Positions 19,487 through 29,907 of a stretch of DNA of 64,000 nt are shown here, piece after piece; position 1 is the first letter of the stretch; each line of letters opens with the position of its first letter. The notes under the pieces are model-generated. The model did no database searches, was not told the DNA's origin, and worked only from the letters and a program-made list of their open reading frames with translations. Origin of the DNA: an uncultured Paracoccaceae bacterium (GTDB lineage Bacteria > Pseudomonadota > Alphaproteobacteria > Rhodobacterales > Rhodobacteraceae); NCBI GenBank assembly GCA_943787985.1, contig CALSOO010000005.1, positions 372,001-436,000 of the forward strand. Direction: 5' to 3'. The position numbers and the translations under genes are program-made.

Positions 19487-20551
19487 ATGTCTGAAACGCC
19501 AAAGATGATCACAGAGATGAACGACCGCTCGCGCGAAGTCTTTCGGCGCGTGGTCGAGGGCTATTTGGAGAATGGTGATCCGGTGGGATCCCGTACACTG
19601 ACCCGTGAATTCAGCGAAAAAGTCAGCGCCGCGACGATCCGGAATGTCATGCAGGACCTTGAATATCTTGGCTTGCTGGACAGTCCGCACATCAGTGCCG
19701 GGCGCATCCCGACCCAAATGGGGTTGCGCATGTTTGTCGATGGTTTGATGGAGGTCGGAATTCCCGACGATACGGACCGTGAAAAGATTGACGCGACTTT
19801 GGGGCGCAATGAGACGGATGTCGGTGGATTGTTGGATCGTGTTGGATCTGCCTTGTCTGGTGTCACGCACGGTGCATCGCTGGTTCTGACTCCAAAGCAT
19901 GAAGCTCCGATAAAGCACATCGAATTTGTGTCATTGGCGGCTGATCGCGCTTTGGTCGTTTTGGTGTTCGCTGATGGTCATGTAGAGAACCGCCTGTTCA
20001 CGCCGCCGCCGGGGCAAACGCCCAGCTCAATGCGCGAGGCGGCAAATTTCCTGAATGCCTTGATTGAAGGCAAAACGCTGTCGGATGTGCGGGGCACGAT
20101 CCAAAACGAAATTAACAGACCGCCGCCAGGAGATTGATGTTCTGGCGCGCGACCTTGTCGATAGCGGATTGGCAGTTTGGCAGGACGAAGGGGATCGCAT
20201 GAGCGATTGATCGTGCGGGGCCGCTCAAACCTGCTCGAAGCGGCCGGAGAAGCCGAAGATCTGGATCGAATTCGAACACTCTTTGATGACCTTGAACGCA
20301 AGCGCGACATCTCTGAATTTCTCGAATTGACCGAAGGCGGGGACGGTGTGCGCATTTTTATTGGTTCTGAGAACAAACTTTTCTCACTTTCGGGTTCCTC
20401 TTTGGTCGTTTCCCCATATATGAACGCGGACCGAAAGATTATTGGCGCCGTCGGTGTCATTGGTCCGACGCGATTGAATTATGGACGGATCGTGCCGATC
20501 GTAGATTACACGGCACAGCTGGTCGGCAAAATGTTGTCAGACCGGAGTTAG
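19487..20551 (+). CDS. hrcA: Heat-inducible transcription repressor HrcA (frame interrupted twice)
   Basis: Repressor that binds CIRCE elements and controls heat-shock operons. The first frame runs from ATG 19487 (an ATG at 19475 is also in frame) to a stop at 20137. It has the N-terminal winged helix with NDRSREVFRRVVEGYL and DPVGSRTLTREF. An extra C at about 20117 shifts the frame, and the middle frame reads RRQEIDVLARDLVDSGLAVW. A base loss at about 20198 then restores the original frame, ERLIVRGRSNLLEA through to KMLSDRS at 20551. The two shifts compensate, so the original protein of about 354 residues is recoverable. Sequencing error is likely. grpE follows after 8 bases. Confidence 0.9.
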
Positions 20552-20559
20552 AGGTGAAA

Positions 20560-21122
20560 ATGGCTGAGTCAGAAAACAACGACTTTTTGGATGACCTCGC
20601 GAATGCCGAGGCTGAAGAATTTGCCGAAGAGATGGCAGAGATCGATGATGAAGCTCTCGAGATCGAAACGCTGCGCGCAGAGCGTGATGAGCTCGAGACC
20701 GCTTCATGCGCGCTTTGGCCGATGCGGAAAATGCGCGCAAACGGTCAGACAAAGACCGTCGCGAAGCAGAGAACTACGGCGGTTCCAAGCTCGCTCGCGA
20801 TATGTTGCCGGTCTATGACAACATGAAACGTGCGCTTGGAAACGACCGACTGAAGACAGCGCGCTGTCGCAGGCCTCTACTCGAGGGTATCGAGCTCACG
20901 ATGCGCGAGCTTTTGAATGTCTTCAAAAAGCATGGCATCGAAGTGATTGCTCCTGAAGTTGGCGAAGCGTTTGATCCCCAACATCATCAGGCGATGTTCG
21001 AAGCACCAGTGCCGGGCACCAAAGCAGGTGACATCATCCAAGTGGCCGCGGAAGGGTTCATGCTGCACGACCGCTTGCTGCGTCCCGCGCAAGTGGGCGT
21101 GTCGTCGATGCCCGCATCCTAA
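20560..21122 (+). CDS. grpE: Nucleotide exchange factor GrpE (frameshifted)
   Basis: Co-chaperone that releases ADP from DnaK. Start ATG 20560 has GAGG just upstream. The first frame gives the acidic N-terminal coiled coil (MAESENNDFLDDLANAEAEE onward). A one-base loss near 20697 moves the rest into another frame that gives FMRALADAENARKRSDKDRRE, the long-helix signature, then KLARDMLPVYDNMKRAL. Around 20845 and 20876 two more indels garble about ten residues before LLEGIELTMREL. The C-terminal beta domain ends with MLHDRLLRPAQVGVS. Total length fits about 187 residues. As grpE is normally essential, sequence error is the likely cause. Confidence 0.9.
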
Positions 21123-21143
21123 CGGATCACAGCATTTGAGTTT

Positions 21144-21174
21144 AAGAGGCGGTCAGGTTCTGGCCGCCTCTTTT
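21144..21174. terminator. Bidirectional intrinsic terminator between grpE and mutS
   Basis: AAGAGGCGG and CCGCCTCTT form a 9-base stem around an 11-base loop. T-rich sequence follows on the plus strand and A-rich sequence precedes it, so it can serve both convergent genes. Confidence 0.8.
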
Positions 21175-21191
21175 AGTTTGTAGATCAAGTC

Positions 21192-23769
21192 TCAAGCCTC
21201 GCGCGGGGTCAATTCGTCGGGGTGGATATCCGCCAGCATTTCAATGGCTGGCGACGGTTTGGCCACCATCGGGGGCGGGGCAGGCGTGGCTGAAAACAAG
21301 CGGCAAGTCGTCGATCAGCGTTTTCTGACCGGCACCGCCTTCGCGCTCCCCTTTCTCCAGCGTGTCCAGAACAACCCGGGCGCTGGCGATCACGGTATCG
21401 GGCAATCCCGCAAGTTGGGCGACTTGCACGCCATAGGATCGGTCCGCGGCCCCTTTTGGACTTCGTGCAGGAAGACGACTTCGCCTTCCCATTCCTTGAC
21501 CGTCACGGTCGCGTTTTCCACACCGTCCAGCTTTGCCGAGAGTGCTGTCATTTCGTGATAATGCGTTGCGAACAAGCGCGCGCGATTTGTTGACGTCGTG
21601 CAGATGCTCCAGCGTGGCCCAGGCGATGGACAGACCGTCATAGGTCGCCGTGCCGCGACCGATTTCGTCAAGGATAACCAGCGCGCGATCATCGGCTTGG
21701 TTCAGGATTGCTGCCGTTTCGACCATTTCCACCATAAAGGTGGATCGCCCACGTGCCAGATCATCAGAGGCGCCGACGCGACTGAACAATTGGCTGACAA
21801 TTCCGATATGTGCCGAGTCGCTGGAACATAGCTGCCCATTTGCGCCAGCAGCGCGATCAGCGCATTTTGCGCAGAGAACGTCGATTTACCTGCCATGTTC
21901 GGGCCGGTGAGCAACCAGATCGCGGCGGTGTCTTCGGCGCCAAGGTCACAGTCGTTTGCCACAAACGGCTTGACCTGACTGGTCGCGCAAGGCTTTCTCG
22001 ACGACGGGGTGCCGACCGCCTGTGATGTCAAAGGCGCGGCTGTCGTCTACATGGGTCTGCACCAGTTTTCACTCCGCGCCAGATGCGCCAGCGCATTGCC
22101 AAATCAATCTCGGCCAAGCGCGCGCGTCTGGTTGATCAGCGCAGCCTTGCCAGAATCGCCTGTCTTAGAGCCTCGATAGATGCCGCTTTTCGATCTCAAG
22201 GGCATGATTGCCGGCATTCAGAATTTTGGTTTCCATTTCTGACAGTTCTACCGTGGTGAACCGCACTTGATTGGCTGTGGTCTGACGATGGATGAAGCTT
22301 CGATTCAGGGGGGGTGACAGCATCTTTTCTGCATGGGTCGCAGTGGTTTCGATGAAAGTAGCCCAGCACATTGTTGTGTTTGATCTTTAGAGCCGAAATG
22401 CCTGTCTTAGTGACGAATTCCTTGTTGCATTGCGGCGATGACGACCGCGCCCTTCATCCCGCAGTGTGCGCGCTTCATCCAACTCTGCATCGTAGTCCGG
22501 CGCGATAAACCCTCCGTCTCGCGTCAACAACGGTGGTTCTGCGACCAGCGCTTGATCCAAGCAGGTCGATCAGTCATCGTGGCCCGTAAGATCCCTTAGG
22601 CGCTTGCCAATAAGTCGGGGGCGTCTGTCATCCAGTTGGTGGAAATTGCGTCTGCCTCTGCCAGTCCACTTCGGATTGCGGTCAGATCACGTGGGCCGCC
22701 GCGATCCAGTGACAGGCGGGACAGTGCACGATCCAAATCAGGGACCTCGCGCAAGTGCATCACGCAATATGTCGTCTAACGCGGATTTCAGTGGAATAAC
22801 GTGACTGCATCCAGTCTGGATTGAATCGTCTCAAATGTGCGCGAGGGCCGGAAAGCCGACGCTCCAGCAGCCGCGCCCCGCCAGAGGTGACCGTTCGATC
22901 AATGACGCCAGAAGCGACCCGGCGCGCCCGCCCGACAAGGCCTGGGTCAGTTCCAAGTTTCGCCGCGTGTGCTGCATCAATCTGCACGCTGCGGCTGTGG
23001 GTTTCCTGGCGTGGGGGCTGCAAAAGCGGCAGTTTGCCCTTTTGGGTGATGTTGAGGTACTCGACGATGGCACCCATTGCCGCAACTTCAGCGCGGTCAA
23101 AAGTGCCGTAAGCATCCAGTCCTGTGACGCCGAACAGATCGCAAATCCGCTTTTCGCCGGCTGTGCTGTCAAACTGGCGCGGGAAAGATCAGTGATTGAG
23201 ATGCAAAATCAGACACTAATTCGCGCAATTCTTCCTTGCCCCTCTGACACAATCAGTTCCGACGGGGACAGCGCGCCAGTTCAGGACCAAGACGCGTGCG
23301 CGTGATTTGCATCACGTGAAAGACGCCGGTTGATATATCGACCCAGGCCAAAGCCGCTTGACCGCGCACATCGGCAAAGGCGGCCAGAAAGTTATGGCGA
23401 CGCGCCTCCAACAGGCTGTCTTCGGTCAGTGTTCCGGGGGTGACCAATCGCACGACATCGCGCTTTACGACCGATTTAGAGCCTCTTTTCTTCGCCTCTG
23501 CCGGGCTTTCCAGCTGTTCGCAGACGCCGACACGAAACCCTTTGCGGATCAGTGTCAGCAAATATCCTTCGGCGGCGTGATGGGCACACCGCACATCGGG
23601 ATATCTGCACCGTCGTGTTTTCCGCGTTTGGTCAGGGCAATGTCCAGCGCTCAGCCGCGGCCACAGCGTCATCAAAGAACATCTCGTAGAAGTCGCCCAT
23701 GCGATAGAACAGCAGCGCATCGGGATGCGCTGCCTTAATCTCAAGATATTGCGCCATCATTGGCGTCAC
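21192..23769 (-). pseudogene. mutS: DNA mismatch repair protein MutS (many frameshifts)
   Basis: Mismatch-recognition ATPase, normally about 870 residues; the 2578-base span is close to full length, but no frame is open for long. Start GTG 23769 gives [20 protein letters not shown], then the mismatch-binding GDFYEMF motif. Other frames carry [21 protein letters not shown], Walker [10 protein letters not shown] (about 21879-21905) and Walker B ILDEIGRG (about 21655-21678), and the natural end IHPDELTPREA. Single-base losses are visible at about 23653 and 23585, among many. All functional motifs survive across frames, which suggests sequencing errors rather than decay. Divergent from maeB. Confidence 0.88.
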
Positions 23770-23916
23770 GGTGGCTTGGCACGCTCATGCCATCCCCCCG
23801 AATGGTTGCGCGACCTTACAAATGCCAAGCGACCGCGCGAAAGCCGAAAGCGCAATCGTTGAGGGCGCGCAATGGCTATGACGCCCGACGCTTTGCACCA
23901 GGGAGGAATCAGGCCA

Positions 23917-26159
23917 ATGTCCAAGACAAAGATCTACCGCGAAGAGGCGCTTGCCTTTCACCTTGAGCCAACGCCTGGCAAATGGGAAGTGCAGGCAACT
24001 GTCCCATGACAACGCAGCGCGATCTGTCGCTTGCCTACTCTCCCGGCGTTGCCGTCCCTTGCGAAGACATCGCCGCCAATCCCGAGCTCGCCTATGACTA
24101 CACCAACAAAGGCAATCTGGTCGCTGTCATCTCCAACGGCACGCCGTCCTTGGCCTTGGCAATCTGGGCGCGCTCGGCTCCAAGCCCGTGATGGAAGGCA
24201 AGGCTGTGCTGTTCAAACGCTTCGCCGATGTGAACTCAATCGATCATTGAGCTTGGATACCGAAGACCCCGACGAGTTCATCAACGCCGTCGCCTGATGG
24301 GCCCGACATTTGGCGGCATCAACCTCGAAGACATCAAAGCGCCCGAATGCTTCATCATCGAGCAACGCCTCAAAGAGCAGATGGACATTCCCGTCTTCCA
24401 CGACGACCAGCACGGCACAGCCGTGATCTGTGCCGCGGGCTTGCTCAACGCGCTGCATCTGTCCGGCAAGAAAATCGAAGACGTCAAAATCGTTCTGAAC
24501 GGCGCGGCGCTGCGGGCATCGCGTGTATCGAGCTGCTGAAATCCATGGGCGCAAGCACGACAACTGCATCATGTGCGACACCAAAGGCGTGATCTATCAG
24601 GGCCGCACCGAAGGCATGAACCAGTGGAAATCCGCCCATGCCGTCAACACCGATGCGCGCACACTTGGAGAGGCCATGAATGGCGCGACGTGTTTCCTTG
24701 GCGTGTCTGCCAAAGGCGCGGTCACGCCAGAGATGGTCGCCACATGGCGACAATCCGGTCATCTTTCGCCATGGCGAACCCCGATCCCGAGATCACACCC
24801 GAAGAAGCGCATGCCGTGCGCGATGACGCGATCGTCGCCACGGGCCGCTAGGATTATCCCAACCAGGTGAACAACGTCCTTGGCTTTCCCTACTCTGTTC
24901 CGCGGCGCGCTCGACATCCACGCCCGCGCGATCAACGACGAAATGAAGATCGCCTGCGCCGCAGCGCTTGGCCAACTTGGCGCGCGAAGATGTGCCCGAC
25001 GAAGTCGCGCTGGCCTATGGCAAAAAGCTGAGCTTCGGGCGCGACTACATCATCCCGACACCGTTTGATCCGCGCCTGATTCACCGCATCCCGCCAGCCG
25101 TCGCCAAGGCAGGCATGGACACAGGCGTGCCCGCCGCCCGATCATCGACATGGACGCCTATGAGCTGTCCCTCAAATCGCGGATGGATCCGACGGCCAGC
25201 ATCCTGCGCGGCCTGAACGCGCGCGCCCGTCAGCGCAGCGCGACATGATTTTCGCCGAAGGCGACGATCCCAGCGTGCTGCGCGCCGCTGTCATGTATCA
25301 ACGCTCCGGTCTGGGCAAGGCGCTCGTTGTTGGCCGCGAGGATGACGTAACAACAAGCTGGAAGCGCCGGGCTTGGGCGATGCTGTGCGCGAGCTCGAAA
25401 TCGTGAACGCGGCCAATACGCCCCACTTGAGACCGATACAAGGTTCCTCTACAAGCGTCTCCAGCGCAAAGGGTTTGACCGCCACGATATTCACCGCCTG
25501 GCCGCGCGTGACCGGCATGTGTTCTCGGCGCTTATGCTGGCGCATGGTCACGGCGATGGCTTGTCACGGGCGCACCCGCAAATCGGCGCATGTTCTGACG
25601 CGATCAACCATGTGTTTGATGCGAAGCGCCGAACGGCGCGGCGGGTTACGGCGCTGCTTGCACAAGGGACGCATTGTGTTTATGGCCGATACGCTCGTGC
25701 ATGAATGGCCGGACGAGCACGATCTCGCAACATATCGCAGAGCGCGCCGCGGTCGTGGCGCGCGACATGGGCCTGGAGCCCGCGTGTGCTTTCGTCAGCT
25801 TCTCCACGTTCGGCTATCCCGTGTCTGAGCGCGCCGAAAAAATGCATCTGGCGCCAAGCGTCTTGGACAGCGCGGCGTGATTTCGAGTATGAAGGCGAAA
25901 TGACCGTTGATGTTGCGCTGAACCTGAGGCGCAAGCGCAGTACCCGTTTTCGCGTCTTACCGGTCCCGCCAATATTCTGGTCGTGCCGCGCGTCACTCAG
26001 CCAGTATATCTGTCAAGCTGATGCAGGAAATGGGCGGCGCGACGGTGATTGGCCCAATTCTGTGCGGGCGTCGATAAGTCGATCCAGATTTGCTCTACCA
26101 GCTCGACAGCGAACGACATCCTGAACATGGCAATCTTGGCAGCATGTAAGGTGGGCTGA
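23917..26159 (+). pseudogene. maeB: NADP-type malic enzyme with phosphotransacetylase-like domain, MaeB (many frameshifts)
   Basis: Would decarboxylate malate to pyruvate; the roughly 750-residue length and C-terminal PTA-like domain mark the MaeB type. Start ATG 23917 has GGGAGGA upstream and reads [20 protein letters not shown]. After a base loss at about 24003 the next frame gives [15 protein letters not shown]. Later frames give [38 protein letters not shown] and the NAD(P) region KIVLNGA. The PTA part begins around RQRSATMIFAEGDDPSVLRA-like sequence near 25240. It ends SSTANDILNMAILAAC-KVG with stop TGA 26157-26159, overlapping the next ATG. Three indels fall within 24240-24300 alone. 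Confidence 0.87.
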
Positions 26160-27034
26160 TGACCATCTATAACCTTGGCTCGATCAACATCGATATGGTT
26201 TACCGCGTGCCGCATTTGCCGGCGCCCGGAGAAACTTTGGCGGCGTGGGAATACAGTCAGGGTTTGGGTGGTAAGGGTGCGAACATGTCCGTGGCCGCGG
26301 CGCGCGGTGCGGCGCATGTTCGCCATATCGGCGCGGTTGGGGCAGATGGACGTTGGGTCGTTGAGCGGTTGATGGAGTACGGCGTCGACACCACACATAT
26401 TACGCAGGTCTCTGAGGCGACGGGGCATGCTATTATCAATGTGGATGATGCCGCCGAAAACGCCATCGTTCTTTGGCCGGGGGCAAATGCTGGCATTGAC
26501 GGGAACCTCATTGGCGCGGCCCTGTCAGAGGCAAGTCCGAATGACGTTTTGATGATTCAAAACGAGACGTCAGGCCAGCAGATTGCAGCACAGATGGCGC
26601 GTGATTTGGGTCTGTCTGTTGTGTACGCAGCAGCCCCCTTTGATGTTGATGCTGTGCAATCCGTTTTGCCTTTTGTGGATGTATTGTTTTTGAACGAAGT
26701 TGAGGCTGAACACCTTGAGGTCGCGCTGGGCATCGGGGTAAAAGACATTCCCGTTGCTGATGTTGTCGTGACTTTGGGTGCCAAAGGGTGCCGTTGGTAT
26801 CAAAATTCGGCCCGATTAGTGACTGATTTTGACGCCATTCCCGTTGCGGCCGTCGATACAACGGGGGCGGGGGATACGTTCACGGGCTATGTCGTTGCGG
26901 GGCTTGATCGGGGAATGCCTATGGCACAGGCGATCTGTTTGGCAACTCAAGCCGCAGCACTGATGGTAACCCGTTTGGGGACTGCGGATGTTATCCCGGA
27001 CCTCAAAGAGATCCAGGATGCGAAGTTCATCTAG
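26159..27034 (+). CDS. PfkB-family carbohydrate kinase (ribokinase-like)
   Basis: ATP-dependent sugar kinase of the ribokinase/PfkB superfamily, 291 residues. The substrate-side GGKGAN motif is at 37-42 and the catalytic signature DTTGAGDTFTG at 233-243 with the anion hole GAGD and catalytic Asp239. The GSINIDMVYRV start is ribokinase-like. The sugar is not identifiable from sequence; ribokinase is the closest named candidate. ATG 26159 overlaps the malic-enzyme stop. The frame is clean, so it marks the right-hand edge of the indel-rich stretch. Confidence 0.9.
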   Translation: MTIYNLGSINIDMVYRVPHLPAPGETLAAWEYSQGLGGKGANMSVAAARGAAHVRHIGAVGADGRWVVERLMEYGVDTTHITQVSEATGHAIINVDDAAENAIVLWPGANAGIDGNLIGAALSEASPNDVLMIQNETSGQQIAAQMARDLGLSVVYAAAPFDVDAVQSVLPFVDVLFLNEVEAEHLEVALGIGVKDIPVADVVVTLGAKGCRWYQNSARLVTDFDAIPVAAVDTTGAGDTFTGYVVAGLDRGMPMAQAICLATQAAALMVTRLGTADVIPDLKEIQDAKFI

Positions 27035-27693
27035 CCAGAAACAAATGGCGCGACAGAACCCCAAAGCTGTTTCACGCGTTGATCACGGCCGCATGCCTTC
27101 CGATAGGCTTTGTAAGCTTTGGCTTGGGATTTCGGACCAAACCGCGTGATGACGATCTTTTTCCCTTTGTAATAATCCTGATGGTAGGCATCGGCTGGAT
27201 AAAATGTGCTGGCACTTAAGATTGGGGTAACGACCTTTTTGCCCAGGGCGGCTTGGGCTTCGGCTTTTGCCGACTCAGCAGAAGATTTTTCCGCGGCAGT
27301 GTTGGTGAAAACTGCGGTGCGGTAGCTTGGCCCGCGGTCACAGAATTGTCCGCCAGCATCTGTTGGATCCACCGAACGGAAGAATTTCGACAACAAGGCC
27401 TCGCGTGTCACAACAGAGGGGTCAAAGGTGATTTGTACCGCTTCATAGTGACCTGTGCCACCGGACGTGACGGATTTGTAAGTGGGGTTTTCGGTCGTCC
27501 CGCCTGCAAATCCGGATACGGCTTCTTTGACACCTTTGACACTCTCGAAATCGGCCTCAAAACACCAAAAGCATCCACCAGCAACCGTGAGTATTTCCGT
27601 CGCTGTTGCGTTTGCGGGTCTGTTTTGCGCAAACAGGCCCAAGGCGATCACGATGGCCAGTGCGACGGGGCGTGTTGTCCGAAAAAGTATCAT
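27031..27693 (-). CDS. msrA: Secreted peptide-methionine (S)-S-oxide reductase MsrA
   Basis: Reduces methionine-S-sulfoxide in oxidised proteins. ATG 27693 is chosen because AAGGAG (27700-27705) lies 6 bases upstream; the protein then has 220 residues and begins with a signal peptide (hydrophobic core about 8-22, cleavage near ANATA). The active-site motif GCFWC is at 40-44 with nucleophile Cys41, and the YHQDYY motif lies near the C-terminus. Export to the periplasm is inferred from the leader; most MsrA proteins are cytoplasmic. It overlaps the PfkB gene end by 4 bases. Confidence 0.94.
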   Translation of the reverse strand: MILFRTTRPVALAIVIALGLFAQNRPANATATEILTVAGGCFWCFEADFESVKGVKEAVSGFAGGTTENPTYKSVTSGGTGHYEAVQITFDPSVVTREALLSKFFRSVDPTDAGGQFCDRGPSYRTAVFTNTAAEKSSAESAKAEAQAALGKKVVTPILSASTFYPADAYHQDYYKGKKIVITRFGPKSQAKAYKAYRKACGRDQRVKQLWGSVAPFVSG

Positions 27694-27825
27694 TATGCTC
27701 TCCTTTGCGTTCACCGTCGCTTACCTTGTGCCACAGCACAATTCACACGGATGTGAGGTCACGGGTGAGTGAAGCCTGTTACAGACCGCGCGAGTCGCAT
27801 ATTCTGCGGTCAACTGGAGGCTCTG

Positions 27826-28545
27826 ATGACAAAAACCAACAGAATTGCGATGTGGTCTGGTCCAAGAAACCTGTCGACCGCGATGATGTACAGCTTTGGC
27901 GCGCGCCAAGATTGCGACGTTGTGGATGAGCCGTTTTATGCAGCCTATTTGGCGCTGACTGGTCTGATCCATCCAATGGGCGATGCTGTGCTGGACTCGC
28001 AACCGAAAGACCCCAAAGATGTCATTACAGCCTTGTTAGAGCCGATAACCACTGCTGTTCAGTATCAAAAGCACATGACGCAACACATGGTTGATGGTGT
28101 TCCGAGGGACTGGATCAAGGATGTGCGCAATGTCTTTTTGATCCGACACCCTGCGCGCGTAATTGCGAGTTACGCGAAAAAGCGGGAAGGGCCGTCGCTG
28201 GACGACATTGGATTTCGCCAACAGGCGGAACTGTATGACTTGGTGGTTGCGTCGGGCCAGTCGCCAGTCGTCATCGACTCGGCGGATATTCGGGGTGCGC
28301 CGGAGCAGAAAATGAAACAATTGTGCGCGGCTTTGGGGTTGGATTGGGATCCAAATATGCTGCAGTGGCCCGCGGGGGGACATGTATCTGACGGTGTTTG
28401 GGCGCAGCATTGGTATGGGGCGGTACACGCCTCTACCGGATTTTCCGGGGCGGAAGGGCCGTTGCCAGACCTTCCACCAGAATATCAAAGCCTCATGACA
28501 GAGGCGTTGTCGTATTATGAACGGCTCGCAGCGGTTAAGCTGTGA
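27826..28545 (+). CDS. Sulfotransferase-like P-loop protein
   Basis: A 239-residue protein starting at ATG 27826 with GGAGG at 27816-27820. SGPRNLST at 11-18 is the PAPS-loop (5'-PSB) equivalent and NVFLIRHPARVIASY at about 103-117 the 3'-PB region, so the fold is that of a sulfotransferase. Homologues are found across Rhodobacteraceae and some databases label them as branched-chain aminotransferase-like; I see no PLP-enzyme signature. Substrate unknown. It ends one base before the convergent argG end. Confidence 0.75.
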   Translation: MTKTNRIAMWSGPRNLSTAMMYSFGARQDCDVVDEPFYAAYLALTGLIHPMGDAVLDSQPKDPKDVITALLEPITTAVQYQKHMTQHMVDGVPRDWIKDVRNVFLIRHPARVIASYAKKREGPSLDDIGFRQQAELYDLVVASGQSPVVIDSADIRGAPEQKMKQLCAALGLDWDPNMLQWPAGGHVSDGVWAQHWYGAVHASTGFSGAEGPLPDLPPEYQSLMTEALSYYERLAAVKL

Positions 28546-29763
28546 TCACTTCAAGCGACGTTCGCGCGCGGCCAGTAACTTAAGGCGGAGCGCGTTCAGC
28601 TGAATAAACCCGGCTGCATCTTTTTGATCGTAAGCGCCTGCGTCGTCTTCAAAGGTGACGTGCGCCTCGGAGTACAGGGAGTGATCCGACCAGCGGCCAA
28701 CATTGCGCGCCAAACCTTTGTACAGCTTCAAACGCACGGTCCCTGTGACATGCTCTTGGCTGGTGTCGATCAAGGCTTGCAGCATTTCGCGTTCCGGAGA
28801 GAACCAGAAGCCGTTGTAGATCAGTTCGGCATACCGTGGCATCAACTCGTCTTTGAGGTGGGCGGCGCCACGATCCAAAGTGATGGATTCGATACCACGG
28901 TGCGCTTCGAGCAAGATCGTACCGCCCGGAGTTTCATAAATACCGCGTGACTTCATGCCGACAAAGCGACCCTCGACCAGATCAAGGCGGCCAATTCCGT
29001 GTTTGCCGCCCAGTTCGTTGAGCTTTGTCAGGATCGTAGCGGGGGACATCGCTTCGCCATTGATGGAAACTGCGTCGCCTTTTTCGAAGCCGATTTCAAC
29101 GTATTCTGCCGTATCAGGGGCTTCTTCGGGGCTGACTGTCCGTTGGTAAACATAGTCAGGCGCGTCAATCGCAGGATCCTCAAGCACTTTACCCTCAGAG
29201 GATGTGTGCAAGAGGTTTGCATCGACACTAAACGGCGCCTCGCCGCGTTTGTCAGTGGCGATCGGGATTTGGTTCTTTTCTGCGAAATCGATGAGTTTGG
29301 TGCGGCTGGACAGGTCCCATTCCCGCCAAGGGGCGATGACCTTGATGTCAGGGTTCAGCGCATAGGCTGCCAATTCAAACCGGACTTGGTCGTTGCCTTT
29401 GCCGGTTGCGCCATGGGCGACGGCGTCTGCGCCTTCAGCTTCAGCAATTTCGACCAAGCGTTTGGAGATCAGAGGACGCGCAATGGAGGTCCCGAGCAAA
29501 TAAAGCCCTTCATACAGAGCATTCGCGCGAAACATCGGAAAGACAAAGTCACGAACGAATTCTTCGCGCAGGTCTTCGATATAAATAGAGGATGCACCCA
29601 TCATTTCAGCCTTGGCGCGCGCTGGCTCCAATTCTTCACCTTGGCCCAGGTCGGCGGTAAAGGTCACGACTTCACAGCCGTATTCTGTTTGAAGCCATTT
29701 GAGGATGATGGAGGTATCTAGACCACCAGAGTAGGCAAGAACGACTTTTTTCGGCGCGGACAT
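28546..29763 (-). CDS. argG: Argininosuccinate synthase
   Basis: Joins citrulline and aspartate with ATP to argininosuccinate in arginine synthesis. The 405-residue length is normal. The PP-loop ATP motif SGGLDTS is at 12-18, followed by [13 protein letters not shown] at about 118-130 and the [25 protein letters not shown] region. Divergent from ilvA, with 144 bases between the starts. argJ, another arginine gene, lies at 58.9 kb and is not linked. Confidence 0.98.
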   Translation of the reverse strand: MSAPKKVVLAYSGGLDTSIILKWLQTEYGCEVVTFTADLGQGEELEPARAKAEMMGASSIYIEDLREEFVRDFVFPMFRANALYEGLYLLGTSIARPLISKRLVEIAEAEGADAVAHGATGKGNDQVRFELAAYALNPDIKVIAPWREWDLSSRTKLIDFAEKNQIPIATDKRGEAPFSVDANLLHTSSEGKVLEDPAIDAPDYVYQRTVSPEEAPDTAEYVEIGFEKGDAVSINGEAMSPATILTKLNELGGKHGIGRLDLVEGRFVGMKSRGIYETPGGTILLEAHRGIESITLDRGAAHLKDELMPRYAELIYNGFWFSPEREMLQALIDTSQEHVTGTVRLKLYKGLARNVGRWSDHSLYSEAHVTFEDDAGAYDQKDAAGFIQLNALRLKLLAARERRLK

Positions 29764-29907
29764 CTGAATATTCCTTTGTCAGGTTCGCCGCGGGCGATAA
29801 CGCGTTTTGACGGGTGGGGCAAGATGCACAGGGCCTTAGGGTTACGTTGACGCTTGGGCGCGGGCCAACTAGGTCTTTTAAAGAGATGGATGTGAGGACT
29901 TTGAATA

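Noticed and set aside
19479..19487. GAGTGCTTA, resembling the right half of a CIRCE element before hrcA
   Set aside because: The matching left half TTAGCACTC is absent at the required 9-base spacing.
20560..26159. Reading mutS, maeB and grpE as true decaying pseudogenes
   Set aside because: Several unrelated genes, including a normally essential one, are hit at the same high indel rate with no base-substitution decay of motifs and sharp borders; sequence error is simpler.
27069..27084. TGTTTCACG in msrA, resembling half a parS site
   Set aside because: The right half does not continue the palindrome; several mismatches.
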